Notes: generated by a model from the letters alone, not told the origin. Positions 27,988 to 36,739 are shown, counted from the stretch's first letter. The stretch is DNA of 64,000 nt from Neobacillus mesonae (GCF_001636315.1 NZ_KV440949.1:956203-1020202), one strand, 5' to 3'. Translations and numbers: made by a program.

Positions 27988-29193
27988 TTAGCTCATTTGG
28001 TCGAACATGGAGAACATTGGCATCATTATTGATAGCACAATAACTCCGACTACCCCTGCCAAAAGAACTATCATAATCGGCTCTATTAAAGATTTAAGCC
28101 GGTCCGTTACCTGTTCTACTTCTTTTTCATAGAATTCAGCAATTTTAGCTAGCATTGCATCCAAAGCCCCAGTTTCCTCACCGATTGAAATCATTTGAGT
28201 AACCAAAGGAGGAAAGGCCCAGTGCTTTTCCATTGGTTCTGTCATCGAAAGACCTTTTTCAAGAGTGTTTCTGGATTCGCGGATTACTTTTGAAATAACC
28301 TCATTTTCTACTACCTTCTCTACAATGGACATGGCCTGGAGAATTGGTACAGAGCTAGAAAATAGTGTACTTAGAGTTCTCATCATACGTGCCAAAGCTA
28401 CTTTTTGCAGTACATTACCGAATACCGGCATTTTCAATAGTGCATAATCCAAATAGTATTTTGTTTGATTATTCTTCTTAATATATATAAAGAATAAAAC
28501 AATACAGATGACAAGCAATGCAATTAGCCACCAAAATGATTGCATAAATTCACTACAAGAAAGCACAAATTTAGTGATTCCAGGTAGTTCAGCATTCATT
28601 TCAGCAAACATATTTACGAATGTTGGAACAACCGAAACTAATAAAAAGATAACCGCACCAATGGCTAAAATACCAATAACCGCTGGGTATGTTAAGGCTG
28701 AAACAATCTTTTGTTTAGTATAATGCTGTTTTTCAAAATCCTCAGCCAACCGTTCCAACGTTCCATCTAAATTACCGCTGACCTCACCGGCAGTGACCAT
28801 ATTAACGAACATCGAATTAAATATTTTGTTATGTTTTGAGACTGCCTTAGAAAGTGGATTCCCTTCTCGTAGCTCCTGCTCAACATCAAATAATGCCCTT
28901 TTTAAAGCCTTACTCTCCGTCTGATGAGCAAGAATAGATGTTGCCTCTACGACAGTTACTCCGGCCTTTAAAAGAGTGGCAAATTGCCGTAAATAAATGA
29001 CAAAATCCTGAAGTTTAACTGGATTTCCAAAGGAAAGGTCTTTTGTTAATAACGTTTCCGGAACCTCTGTTATTTCAATAACCCGGATTCCATCTCCATT
29101 TAATTTGACCATTGCCTCCCGCTTAGAGGTGGCATTCACGGTGCCCTGCCGCTTTCCTTTTCGGTCACGCCCCGAATATTTAAACCTAGGCAT
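27988..29193 (-). CDS. pilC: Type IV pilus platform protein PilC (GspF family)
   Basis: A 401-residue inner-membrane platform protein that the PilB and PilT motors turn. It has two GspF domains (about 65-190 and 270-392; LRQFATLLKAGVTVVEA; MVTAGEVSGNLDGTLERLA; ISIGEETGALDAMLAKIA) and three membrane helices (about 170-190, 220-240, 370-392). The ATG overlaps the pilT end by 8 bases. Confidence 0.93.
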   Translation of the reverse strand: MPRFKYSGRDRKGKRQGTVNATSKREAMVKLNGDGIRVIEITEVPETLLTKDLSFGNPVKLQDFVIYLRQFATLLKAGVTVVEATSILAHQTESKALKRALFDVEQELREGNPLSKAVSKHNKIFNSMFVNMVTAGEVSGNLDGTLERLAEDFEKQHYTKQKIVSALTYPAVIGILAIGAVIFLLVSVVPTFVNMFAEMNAELPGITKFVLSCSEFMQSFWWLIALLVICIVLFFIYIKKNNQTKYYLDYALLKMPVFGNVLQKVALARMMRTLSTLFSSSVPILQAMSIVEKVVENEVISKVIRESRNTLEKGLSMTEPMEKHWAFPPLVTQMISIGEETGALDAMLAKIAEFYEKEVEQVTDRLKSLIEPIMIVLLAGVVGVIVLSIMMPMFSMFDQMS

Positions 29194-30235
29194 TTTGCAT
29201 CATTTTCTCATGTAAAAATTGGGATGCTGCCTCTAATTGAATCTGGTTGCGGTCAATTAGGTCTTTTATACTCATCTCCAACGTATGCATTCCCTGGGCA
29301 CGGGACGTTTGCATGATACTTGGGATTTGGTGAATCTTTTCATTGCGAATGAGGTTGGCGATTGCTGGATTATTCACTAAAATTTCTGTTGCTGCTTTTC
29401 TGCCTTTTTTATCTGATGTCGGGAATAATCGCTGTGAAATAACCCCCACTAGAACAGATGATAGCTGGATACGGATTTGCTGCTGCTGAGCAGGCGGAAA
29501 GACGTCAATGACCCGGTTGATTGTTGTCGGGGCACTGGATGTGTGTAGTGTAGATAACACAAGGTGGCCGGTTTCTGCCGCTGTAATCGCAATCTGTATG
29601 GTCTCCAAGTCCCTCATCTCCCCTACTAGAATCACGTCTGGGTCCTGACGGAGAGCGGCTTTTAAACCGTTGGCATAGGATATCGTATCAAAGCCAACCT
29701 CACGCTGGTCTATGATTGAATTCCCATGCCGGTGAAGGTACTCAATTGGGTCTTCTAATGTAATAATGTGCTTTCGCATTGTTCGGTTCATGTAGTCTAT
29801 CATGGATGCAAGTGTAGTAGATTTACCGCTTCCTGTCGGTCCTGTAACAAGGATTAGTCCCTGCGGTTTTTCAACTAATTTTGAAATTATTCCCGGCAGC
29901 TGGAGGTCTTCAATTGTAGGTGTTTTTGATGCTACTACACGAAGGGCCAAAGATACACTTTTCCGTTGATGAAAGGCATTAACACGAAACCGCGAAACAC
30001 CCGGGACACCGTAAGAGAAGTCAAGCTCTCCTTTTTCTTTAAATTGCTCCCATAGATTTTCCGGAATAATGGCCTGAGCCATTCCTTCTGTAACTTCGGG
30101 AAGTAGTATATCACTCCCATACCTTCTTAAATCTCCGTTAATACGCAAGATCGGCGGTACTCCAACAGTTAAGTGGACGTCTGACGCTTTGTACTCTATC
30201 GCCGCCTTTAATATTTGGTCAATTTTCTCTTTCAT
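29186..30235 (-). CDS. pilT: Type IV pilus retraction ATPase PilT
   Basis: A 349-residue hexameric retraction motor. Walker A GPTGSGKST (132-140), Asp box ITLEDPIEYLH, Walker B DPDVILVGEMRD (around 199-209), His box LSTLHTSSAPTTINRVID. The retraction-specific AIRNLIRE motif appears as AIANLIRNEK (291-300). Its presence argues for true dynamic pili; B. subtilis ComG has no PilT. The ATG is 9 bases after AGGAG, and pilB ends 12 bases upstream. Confidence 0.93.
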   Translation of the reverse strand: MKEKIDQILKAAIEYKASDVHLTVGVPPILRINGDLRRYGSDILLPEVTEGMAQAIIPENLWEQFKEKGELDFSYGVPGVSRFRVNAFHQRKSVSLALRVVASKTPTIEDLQLPGIISKLVEKPQGLILVTGPTGSGKSTTLASMIDYMNRTMRKHIITLEDPIEYLHRHGNSIIDQREVGFDTISYANGLKAALRQDPDVILVGEMRDLETIQIAITAAETGHLVLSTLHTSSAPTTINRVIDVFPPAQQQQIRIQLSSVLVGVISQRLFPTSDKKGRKAATEILVNNPAIANLIRNEKIHQIPSIMQTSRAQGMHTLEMSIKDLIDRNQIQLEAASQFLHEKMMQNA

Positions 30236-30247
30236 GCAACCCTACTC

Positions 30248-31909
30248 CTATTCCAGAATGGCAACACGTAATACTTCTTCGGTTGTTGTTAATCCTTGCT
30301 TCACTTTTAACAAACCATCGTCAATCAAAAAGATGGTTTTATTTTTAATCGCTATTTCTCTTAACTTTTGAAAATTCTCGCCATTCATAATAACTCGTCG
30401 AATATCGTCATTAATCACGAGCACCTCATGCAAGGCAACCCGGCCTTTGTATCCGGTGATATTGCACGAGGCACAGCCCTTACCACGAATAATCTTCTCG
30501 ATCTTCATCCCGCGGCGGGCAAAAATTTCGATTTCCCGTTTGGATGGTTCATGCTCCTCCATACAATCACGGCATACTTTCCGAACGAGACGCTGTGCTA
30601 CAATACCGCTTAACGTAGCGGCAAGTAAGAAAGGCTCAACCCCCATGTCAATCAGCCGTGTTACCGTTCCTAGTGAATCATTTGTATGCAATGTGCTTAA
30701 CACTAAGTGACCAGTTAAAGATGCGCGGACTGCAATTTCGGCTGTTTCTTTGTCACGAATCTCCCCTACCATGATGATATTCGGGTCCTGCCGAAGAATC
30801 GAACGAAGTCCTGCCGCAAAGGTCATCCCGACATTAGTGTTCACTTGAACCTGATTAATCCCTTCAAGCTGATATTCCACAGGATCTTCAACGGTAATAA
30901 TATTCACTTCATCACTGTTCATTTTATTTAATGCAGCATATAAGGTAGATGATTTACCGGACCCGGTTGGCCCTGTAATTAATACAATTCCTGTTGGCTG
31001 TTCAATCATCTGATTGAATCGCTTCATGTTTAATGTGTTGAACCCTAGCTTATTAAGATCATTTAAGGTGGAACCCATATCAAGCAGACGCATAACAATT
31101 TTCTCGCCGTACACCGTTGGAAGTGTTGAAACGCGAAGGTCTACTGGATGGAAATCCAAATTTAATTTAATCCGGCCATCCTGCGGAATCCTGTGCTCGG
31201 TAATATCCAGGTTGGACATAATTTTAATCCTGGCTGTCAAGACGTTTTGCATGCTTTTTGGCAGTGTTCGGTCAACCCTTAATACACCGTCAACCCGATA
31301 GCGGACAACGATTTTCGTTTCCTGCGGGTCAACATGAATATCACTCGCCTTTTGTAGCACTGCACTTGTCATGATCTGGTTTACCAGCTTGACAATCGGC
31401 GAGTCTTGATCGGTAATATCGTCCGTTCTGCCTCGCTCATTTTGCGGCAATTCGTCCAGCAGTTCCTCCAAACCATCGTCAATATTGTAATATTTATTAA
31501 TGGTCCTTAGGATGTCGTCCTTTGTCGCAATCGCCGGTTCTATTTGAAATCCGGTTGATAGACGCAAGTCATCAATGACGATGAAATCCATTGGGTCAGC
31601 CATTGCGACAAACAATTTATTCCCTTCTTTTTTTAACGGAATAATTAAATTCCGTTTCGCCGTTTCTTTTGGAATCAACGTAAAAAGGTTCGTTTCAAAT
31701 GGATATTGGATTAAGCTGATATGCGGGACCCCAAGCTGATATTCTAGTACCTCGATCAACTGCTGTTCACTGATAAAGCCTTTTTGTAAAAGGGCTTCCC
31801 CCAGTTTTTGATTTGGGCTTTTTTCGTTTAACACCACTTTTAGCTGCTCGGGTGTAATTAATTCCTCTTCTACTAATAAATCACCAAGTAGTTTTCGTGT
31901 TTGCTTCAT
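30248..31909 (-). CDS. pilB: Type IV pilus extension ATPase PilB with MshEN-like N-terminus
   Basis: A 553-residue assembly motor. The N-terminal region contains LGDLLVEEELITPEQL and KLGEALLQKGFISEQQ-LIEVLEYQ; the second fits the 24-residue MshEN pattern (R/K)LG-x6-G-x6-L-x3-L-x2-Q, known to bind c-di-GMP. Next come the N2 domain, Walker A GPTGSGKS (about 313-320), Asp box, Walker B DPNIIMVGEIRD, His box LSTLHTNDS and the zinc tetra-Cys (CRDC, CASC). The ATG at 31909 is 6 bases after GGAAGGGA; an ATG two codons earlier abuts it. Confidence 0.93.
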   Translation of the reverse strand: MKQTRKLLGDLLVEEELITPEQLKVVLNEKSPNQKLGEALLQKGFISEQQLIEVLEYQLGVPHISLIQYPFETNLFTLIPKETAKRNLIIPLKKEGNKLFVAMADPMDFIVIDDLRLSTGFQIEPAIATKDDILRTINKYYNIDDGLEELLDELPQNERGRTDDITDQDSPIVKLVNQIMTSAVLQKASDIHVDPQETKIVVRYRVDGVLRVDRTLPKSMQNVLTARIKIMSNLDITEHRIPQDGRIKLNLDFHPVDLRVSTLPTVYGEKIVMRLLDMGSTLNDLNKLGFNTLNMKRFNQMIEQPTGIVLITGPTGSGKSSTLYAALNKMNSDEVNIITVEDPVEYQLEGINQVQVNTNVGMTFAAGLRSILRQDPNIIMVGEIRDKETAEIAVRASLTGHLVLSTLHTNDSLGTVTRLIDMGVEPFLLAATLSGIVAQRLVRKVCRDCMEEHEPSKREIEIFARRGMKIEKIIRGKGCASCNITGYKGRVALHEVLVINDDIRRVIMNGENFQKLREIAIKNKTIFLIDDGLLKVKQGLTTTEEVLRVAILE

Positions 31910-31924
31910 ATACATTCCCTTCCT

Positions 31925-33238
31925 CTACTTTGGCTGTTCATTCGGCTTTCCCCATAGATCGCTGTTATCTGTATCCTGCTGTTCTGTTTCAGAAGGAGAT
32001 GTTGTGGTACCACTATTTTGGTTAGTTGTTGTTGTTTGATCATTCGATTGGTTTCCAGTTGTTGGGGTCGATGTACTTTGCTTGCTGACTCCAAGGCCAT
32101 GAATTTCCACTTGATATACTGCTGGATAATAATCCTCTGATATTAACTCACTCTTAATTAATTCGTTATCCTGATAGACTTCACGATAAATCTGTACAAT
32201 CTGCCCATCCTTCCCTTTTGCTTGGATAGTTATCTTTCCTGGGAGCAGCTGAGGGCTGTACTGAATTATTTTCTTTGGTGTCAGTGTCTGCTTGTTCTGC
32301 AGGCTGATTTCATAGTTATTGAAGAACTTTTCACCTTTTAAAATCACATTTAGCTGATTATTATCCAGCGTTAGATGCAGTGAGTACTTTGCTTTATTCG
32401 GATTAGCGATGATTAAATCAGTATTTTTACTTGGATTGATCTTAGCTTCAAATCCTAAATGTGCGTAATCGGGGAGCTCAGTCCCAATATTTCTTTCAAT
32501 GATTGAAAAGTTGGTTGGCATTATTGCTTCATAAATACCGGTAGCCATCACGTTTAATGCATCATCTTGGGTAATTTTGTGATTCTTAGCATATTCAAGT
32601 AAAGAGAACGTTGATTCTTCCGGAATATCGATTTTAGGATTTTCCTGAATGATTGATTCCAGGTTATCAGGGATCTCTTTGAGCTGAACGGTTACTTTAT
32701 TAAGGACAGCATCCTTTTTTATTTTGTCAAATGCTAGATAATCAGAGTACAAGTTAAAAGTTTGAGCTTTTATTTCAAAAAGAGAAGCTGTCGCATTTAA
32801 ACTAGTTGTCAGTTTATCCATGTCAATATCACTAGTTTTTAGGTTAGGAAAAAGTATTTCCAGTTGTGCGCTAACTTGACTTTTATCAATTGTAATGAAT
32901 GCCGTATTTTTTTGCCCGTTTTTGATTGATGCTACCGTTTGTTGGGCATCAAGATGAAAATCATTTAAATCAAATGGTGTAATTTTTTCACCATATTGCA
33001 GTTCGATTTTTGCTTCTTTAATCCATTCTGGAAATTTTTCTTCTAACAAACCTCTAGCTTCTTCTGAAGTTTCCCCCGAAATATCCAATACTCCGATTGA
33101 TGTACCGTCAGAGAAATTCCCGTCTGCATTTGTCATACTCTCAAATGCCTTTGCCCCAAAATGGGAGGAACTAAAGATAAATGCTGTACAAAAGAGCAAT
33201 ACAACAAATAATTTGATCAGCTGCTGATTCTTGCCCAA
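31925..33238 (-). CDS. Secreted or anchored protein with degenerate VanW-type domain
   Basis: A 437-residue extracytoplasmic protein: N-terminal membrane helix (about 8-28), a region similar to the YoaR-like wall-associated domain (about 45-200), then a VanW-like segment (about 215-310) in which YEAIMPTNFSIIERNIGTEL matches VanW proteins but the usual GGGICQ is missing. A beta-rich segment and a Ser/Thr/Asn/Gln-rich tail (about 385-437) follow. VanW function is unknown. The frame is open upstream, but a TTG at 33236-33238, 7 bases after GGAGG, clears the upstream gene and starts the membrane anchor. Its place ahead of pilB suggests a role in passing or anchoring the pilus in the wall (inference). 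Confidence 0.75.
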   Translation of the reverse strand: MGKNQQLIKLFVVLLFCTAFIFSSSHFGAKAFESMTNADGNFSDGTSIGVLDISGETSEEARGLLEEKFPEWIKEAKIELQYGEKITPFDLNDFHLDAQQTVASIKNGQKNTAFITIDKSQVSAQLEILFPNLKTSDIDMDKLTTSLNATASLFEIKAQTFNLYSDYLAFDKIKKDAVLNKVTVQLKEIPDNLESIIQENPKIDIPEESTFSLLEYAKNHKITQDDALNVMATGIYEAIMPTNFSIIERNIGTELPDYAHLGFEAKINPSKNTDLIIANPNKAKYSLHLTLDNNQLNVILKGEKFFNNYEISLQNKQTLTPKKIIQYSPQLLPGKITIQAKGKDGQIVQIYREVYQDNELIKSELISEDYYPAVYQVEIHGLGVSKQSTSTPTTGNQSNDQTTTTNQNSGTTTSPSETEQQDTDNSDLWGKPNEQPK

Positions 33239-33278
33239 ACCTTTTCCTCCATTCAAACCCCAAATAATAATATCAAAA

Positions 33279-34256
33279 TTACTTTTGCAAACTGAGTTTT
33301 TCTTTTTGATCAATTGCTTCCAGTTCATCATCACGATTTGCTTCTTTATTTCCGGCAAGAAGAAAGTCGAAAAGAGAATCATCAAGCTGATCTTCATCTT
33401 TACCTAGATTCTTTGCATCTTGAATATCAAAAACAGGAAGATCATCAATTTCTTCAATAATAATATCTTCCTCCTTATTGAATGAATCAGTGGACTCATA
33501 TTCTAATAAACTTTCAATTTCCGATAGATAGTCATTATCTATTGATGTTTCTAGTATTTCTTCTTTATGTGGCGCGACTTCTTTTTCTGCAAGAAGAAAA
33601 TCAAATAGTGAAGCATCCAAAGGGTCTTCCTGTTTATCTGTAATATTGGTTCTTTTTTGAATTTCAACAGATGCAATATCACCCAACAAATCATCCATTG
33701 CATTAGTTGCGAATTTCCCAGCCGTTATACTTTCATTTTCTTGTAAGCTAGTATTTTCTGTAGGATCATTGATTTCCAACTCAGTTTCGTTTTCGGAAAT
33801 AAGCGAAATATCCTCAACGATAATATCAAGCTCGTTACCTTGTGTATCCTCAATAATATTGGAAATTCGATTCATTTCACCTGATATTAAATTAGGTGTT
33901 AGTGGCTGTTCGTCAATTTTAACTAAATTTATACTATTTCGATTTTCTAAAGAATCTATTTGTTCCTGTAGGTCTAACTCCTTGTCAGCTACTTCTTCAA
34001 ATGCAGGCTTTTGCTGCATAAATAGCGCCCCCATCCGGCTATTCATGAAATAAGCTGCTGAAATACTAAGTAATAACAGTAATAACGCAGTCTGCCATAG
34101 TGGAATAATGGCAACCACTGTGAGACCGCCTAATGATAACAAGAAACTAATGGATACTAAAATTGCTTTCGCTTTTAAAGAGTATCCAATTCTTAAAAAA
34201 TAAAAAATTAACATTAAAACAACCATAGAACAAAAGGCCCATATAAACGTTACCAT
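33279..34256 (-). CDS. Membrane protein with long acidic cytoplasmic tail, first gene of the pil operon
   Basis: I do not recognise the family. The 325-residue protein has three hydrophobic segments (about 4-21, 28-50, 53-70) and then about 250 acidic, low-complexity residues. The tail contains one motif twice: DPLDASLFDFLLAEKE and DQLDDSLFDFLLAGNKE, which looks like a docking peptide in a disordered tail. It is the first gene on this strand of the pil locus, 40 bases ahead of the VanW-like gene, and probably co-transcribed with pilBTC. A scaffold or regulator of pilus assembly is possible, but function is unknown. The ATG has only a weak AGGGA site. Confidence 0.65.
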   Translation of the reverse strand: MVTFIWAFCSMVVLMLIFYFLRIGYSLKAKAILVSISFLLSLGGLTVVAIIPLWQTALLLLLLSISAAYFMNSRMGALFMQQKPAFEEVADKELDLQEQIDSLENRNSINLVKIDEQPLTPNLISGEMNRISNIIEDTQGNELDIIVEDISLISENETELEINDPTENTSLQENESITAGKFATNAMDDLLGDIASVEIQKRTNITDKQEDPLDASLFDFLLAEKEVAPHKEEILETSIDNDYLSEIESLLEYESTDSFNKEEDIIIEEIDDLPVFDIQDAKNLGKDEDQLDDSLFDFLLAGNKEANRDDELEAIDQKEKLSLQK

Positions 34257-34519
34257 TTATTCACTATCCCTTCACTAGTCTTTATGTACTATAAACTACA
34301 TTTTTCATCATAAAAATAACTTTTTTGTGGTTTTATGCAAAAATTAGACAAAATTCGTCTACTAAATATTGTATAATACTCTTAACGATTTTAAAAGAAG
34401 CTGAAAAACTTTTATGGGTACTAACTACTGTTTTTTTGTTTTCTATTACCAATGATGCATTAGATATTATCTAGATTATTTTAGAATGAAATTTTTTCGC
34501 TAGGAAGGGTTTAAATTCT
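34257..34519. promoter_or_regulatory. Divergent control region between the two pilus operons
   Basis: A 263-bp, very AT-rich stretch separating the minus-strand pil operon from the plus-strand minor prepilins. On the plus strand TATAAT at 34372-34377 is a clear -10, with no good -35 at 17 bp (TAGACA is 21 bp away); it would leave a leader of about 135 nt. On the minus strand TATAGT (rc of 34292-34297) is a weak -10 candidate. I see no recognisable c-di-GMP riboswitch core. Confidence 0.5.
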
Positions 34520-34990
34520 ATGGAATTATTAAAAAATCAAAAAGGCGTAACATTAGTTGAGGTTCTCGCATCAATTGTTATTTTATCAATTATCTTAATA
34601 TCAATTATGGGATTTTTCCCTCAAATGGGACTTATGAATAAACAAAACGAGGAAAAATCTCAGGCAATCAATATTGCTAAAGAGATTCTGGTCGGTTGGC
34701 AGGAATCAAATGAGGTGAAAACATTTATTTCTCAATCTGATAGAATAATCGGCTTCACTCCCTCGTACGTCAACGAAAATGTTAATTATACACATTTTGA
34801 TTATAATAAATATCCGAACTACTATTATTTTGAAACCGACAAAAATCAGTATCATGTTCAAATCAAAATAAAAAAATCCCCTGATAAAAGTGCAAGTGTA
34901 TTACATGTTCACCAAATTGTTATTAAACTTCAAAATAAAAAAGGAAACATTATTGCTGAAACTTACGGATACATAACAAGGAGAGAATAA
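34520..34990 (+). CDS. Minor prepilin, PilV/GspI-like
   Basis: A 156-residue prepilin-like protein. The leader MELLKNQKG is cut at G9/V10, giving VTLVEVLASIVILSIILISI with Glu5 present. A polar, Tyr-rich domain follows (YVNENVNYTHFDYNKYPNYY). It is the first of three plus-strand prepilins, ATG after AGGAAGGG. Gene order (I-J-K-like) suggests tip-complex initiators. Base composition is visibly more A+T rich than the surrounding housekeeping genes. Confidence 0.85.
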   Translation: MELLKNQKGVTLVEVLASIVILSIILISIMGFFPQMGLMNKQNEEKSQAINIAKEILVGWQESNEVKTFISQSDRIIGFTPSYVNENVNYTHFDYNKYPNYYYFETDKNQYHVQIKIKKSPDKSASVLHVHQIVIKLQNKKGNIIAETYGYITRRE

Positions 34991-34992
34991 AA

Positions 34993-35457
34993 TTGAATCA
35001 AAATGAGCGAGGTTTAACATTAGTAGAGGTTTTGGCAACATTAGTAATAATGTCTATCGTAAGTATTATAATATGGAGCATTTTTTTCCAAGGGTTTAAC
35101 TTTTCGCAAAAGGCAATTTCCAAAAACCAGATGCAACAAGAAATGAACCTTTTAATTAACAATTTATTAGGGATTCACCAAACCGCTAAAGAATATAACT
35201 TAAAGAATATTAACTCAAATTGTGAAATTAAAGTGGAAATTATAAATAAAGATAATTCAACAGAAACTGAGATCTTCAGCCATCCAAATATGTGTTTTAA
35301 ATATGACATAAAAAATTCAGTAGTTCCTCCCATCGTTCCTAATCGAGCAAATAATGACGTTCAATTAAAAATTACTATCAGTGTTAAGAATGATCCAAAT
35401 AATAAAATAACGATGGATACCTATCTCTATCGAATTAAAGGGGTTAAATACCAATGA
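34993..35457 (+). CDS. Minor prepilin, PilW/GspJ-like
   Basis: A 154-residue prepilin-like protein: leader MNQNERG, cut at G7/L8, then LTLVEVLATLVIMSIVSIII with Glu5. Two Cys (SNCEIK and NMCFKY) could form a disulphide. TTG start with GGAGAG upstream, 2 bases after the preceding stop. It overlaps the next gene by 4 bases (ATGA). Confidence 0.83.
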   Translation: MNQNERGLTLVEVLATLVIMSIVSIIIWSIFFQGFNFSQKAISKNQMQQEMNLLINNLLGIHQTAKEYNLKNINSNCEIKVEIINKDNSTETEIFSHPNMCFKYDIKNSVVPPIVPNRANNDVQLKITISVKNDPNNKITMDTYLYRIKGVKYQ

Positions 35458-36695
35458 AGAGTGTTAAGAATGAGCAAGGTTATACACTAGTAACAGTCTT
35501 ACTCATTATAACTGTTTTTATGATTCTTGCCCTTTCATTTATGGGACAGGCTTTATCAACCACAAAACAAAATAAAATGATTGAAAAAAAAGCCACTACT
35601 GTTTCAGCAGCTGAAATGGGAATATCCTATTATCAAGTTGAAATTCAAAAAATGTACGAATCAAAACGGAGTGAGGTAAATACTTACGTAAGTTCAATTA
35701 TGAGTCACCCCGGAGCATCTACGACAACAGACTTTAAAAAGGAAGCAACTGTCAAAATGGCTGAAAAACTCCAAAGTTTAATCCCAACTGGTACTACTTT
35801 AGCTCCAGTTCAAATTGATGACCATCCCAATGCATCATTTTATATGAAAGATTTCGTTGCAACAGCTGATCCAGCTTCTGATTCCTATAAAATAAATATT
35901 AGTTTTAAGGTCATTGGAAATGAGGATGGCAAGGATACGACACTTTTAACAGAAATGTACTTAGACTTAGATACAATTATTAATTTGCCAACAACAAATA
36001 ACCCTAATGATTACCTACTCCCCACATATAATAATATTATTAAGCCAGAAACGCTTTGTGAAATTTTAGAGGAATGTAATCCAGTTTACACTGAAGCTAA
36101 CACAAGTTTTGATGGGAATAATTTACTTTCAAGTAATAAGACAATTTACACAACTGGTACGCTTACCCTTACAGGACAGGGGAACGAAAATAATATTAGT
36201 GATATTAAAATTCATGCAGACGGTGATATTATCGTTGGTAAAAACATGAATAGTCAAACAAAAATGCAAATCGAAACTAATGGTAATGCAACATTTCAAC
36301 AAAACTTAAAAATTGATATTATGTCAAAATTGTTAGTTAGAAAAAATTTATCAGTTTTACAACAATTTGATATTACAAATAGTTCCTTTGTTTATGTCGG
36401 TGAAAATGCAACGGTTCAAAAACTAAATATATCTTCCTCAAAAATGTGTGTTCACGGTGATTTAAAAATAAACGATAGTAAAACAGTCGATAAACCTGAG
36501 AATCTTATAGTACTTGGGAAGGTATACCAATGGACAAAGAAAACAGGAAATGAATACGAATACAAAGAGGTTGTAGGAGAAGGTAATATTAATTTGGAAA
36601 CTTTCAAGAAGGAATGCGGGACATATGTACCTCCAGCATTCCAAATTAATTGGGGCAATGAAGTTAGTCCGATAATTAGTGATGTTGATTATTAA
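35454..36695 (+). CDS. Large minor prepilin (PilX/GspK-like) lacking Glu5, with repetitive beta domain
   Basis: A 413-residue prepilin-like protein. The leader MKSVKNEQG is cut at G9/Y10, giving YTLVTVLLIITVFMILALSF; position 5 is Thr, not Glu, as in GspK-type tip subunits. After a coiled-coil-like helix, residues about 215-370 form short repeats of alternating hydrophobic residues (TLTLTGQGNENN; IKIHADGDIIVGKNM; MQIETNGNATFQQN; FVYVGENATVQKLNI) that look like a bactofilin-like or beta-solenoid fold. Likely the pilus-tip subunit and possibly an adhesin (inference). Last gene of the minor pilin operon. Confidence 0.82.
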   Translation: MKSVKNEQGYTLVTVLLIITVFMILALSFMGQALSTTKQNKMIEKKATTVSAAEMGISYYQVEIQKMYESKRSEVNTYVSSIMSHPGASTTTDFKKEATVKMAEKLQSLIPTGTTLAPVQIDDHPNASFYMKDFVATADPASDSYKINISFKVIGNEDGKDTTLLTEMYLDLDTIINLPTTNNPNDYLLPTYNNIIKPETLCEILEECNPVYTEANTSFDGNNLLSSNKTIYTTGTLTLTGQGNENNISDIKIHADGDIIVGKNMNSQTKMQIETNGNATFQQNLKIDIMSKLLVRKNLSVLQQFDITNSSFVYVGENATVQKLNISSSKMCVHGDLKINDSKTVDKPENLIVLGKVYQWTKKTGNEYEYKEVVGEGNINLETFKKECGTYVPPAFQINWGNEVSPIISDVDY

Positions 36696-36739
36696 AAAAA
36701 GTGTGATTGTAGTTGCTATACTACAATCACACTTTTTTT
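36694..36739. terminator. Bidirectional terminator between minor prepilins and the diguanylate cyclase
   Basis: AAAGTGTGATTGTAG pairs perfectly with CTACAATCACACTTT around an 8-base loop, with A-run and U-run flanks, between convergent genes. Confidence 0.92.

Noticed and set aside
34380..34519. c-di-GMP riboswitch in the minor pilin leader
   Set aside because: The leader is long enough, but I found neither the GEMM-I core nor a class II-like pseudoknot, and no intrinsic terminator precedes the ATG.
24032..36695. The pil locus as a type II secretion system or the competence ComG operon
   Set aside because: PilT with its retraction motif, PilM/N/O and a separate major prepilin argue for a type IV pilus. 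The ComG order (GA-GB-GC-GD-GE-GF-GG) is not present.
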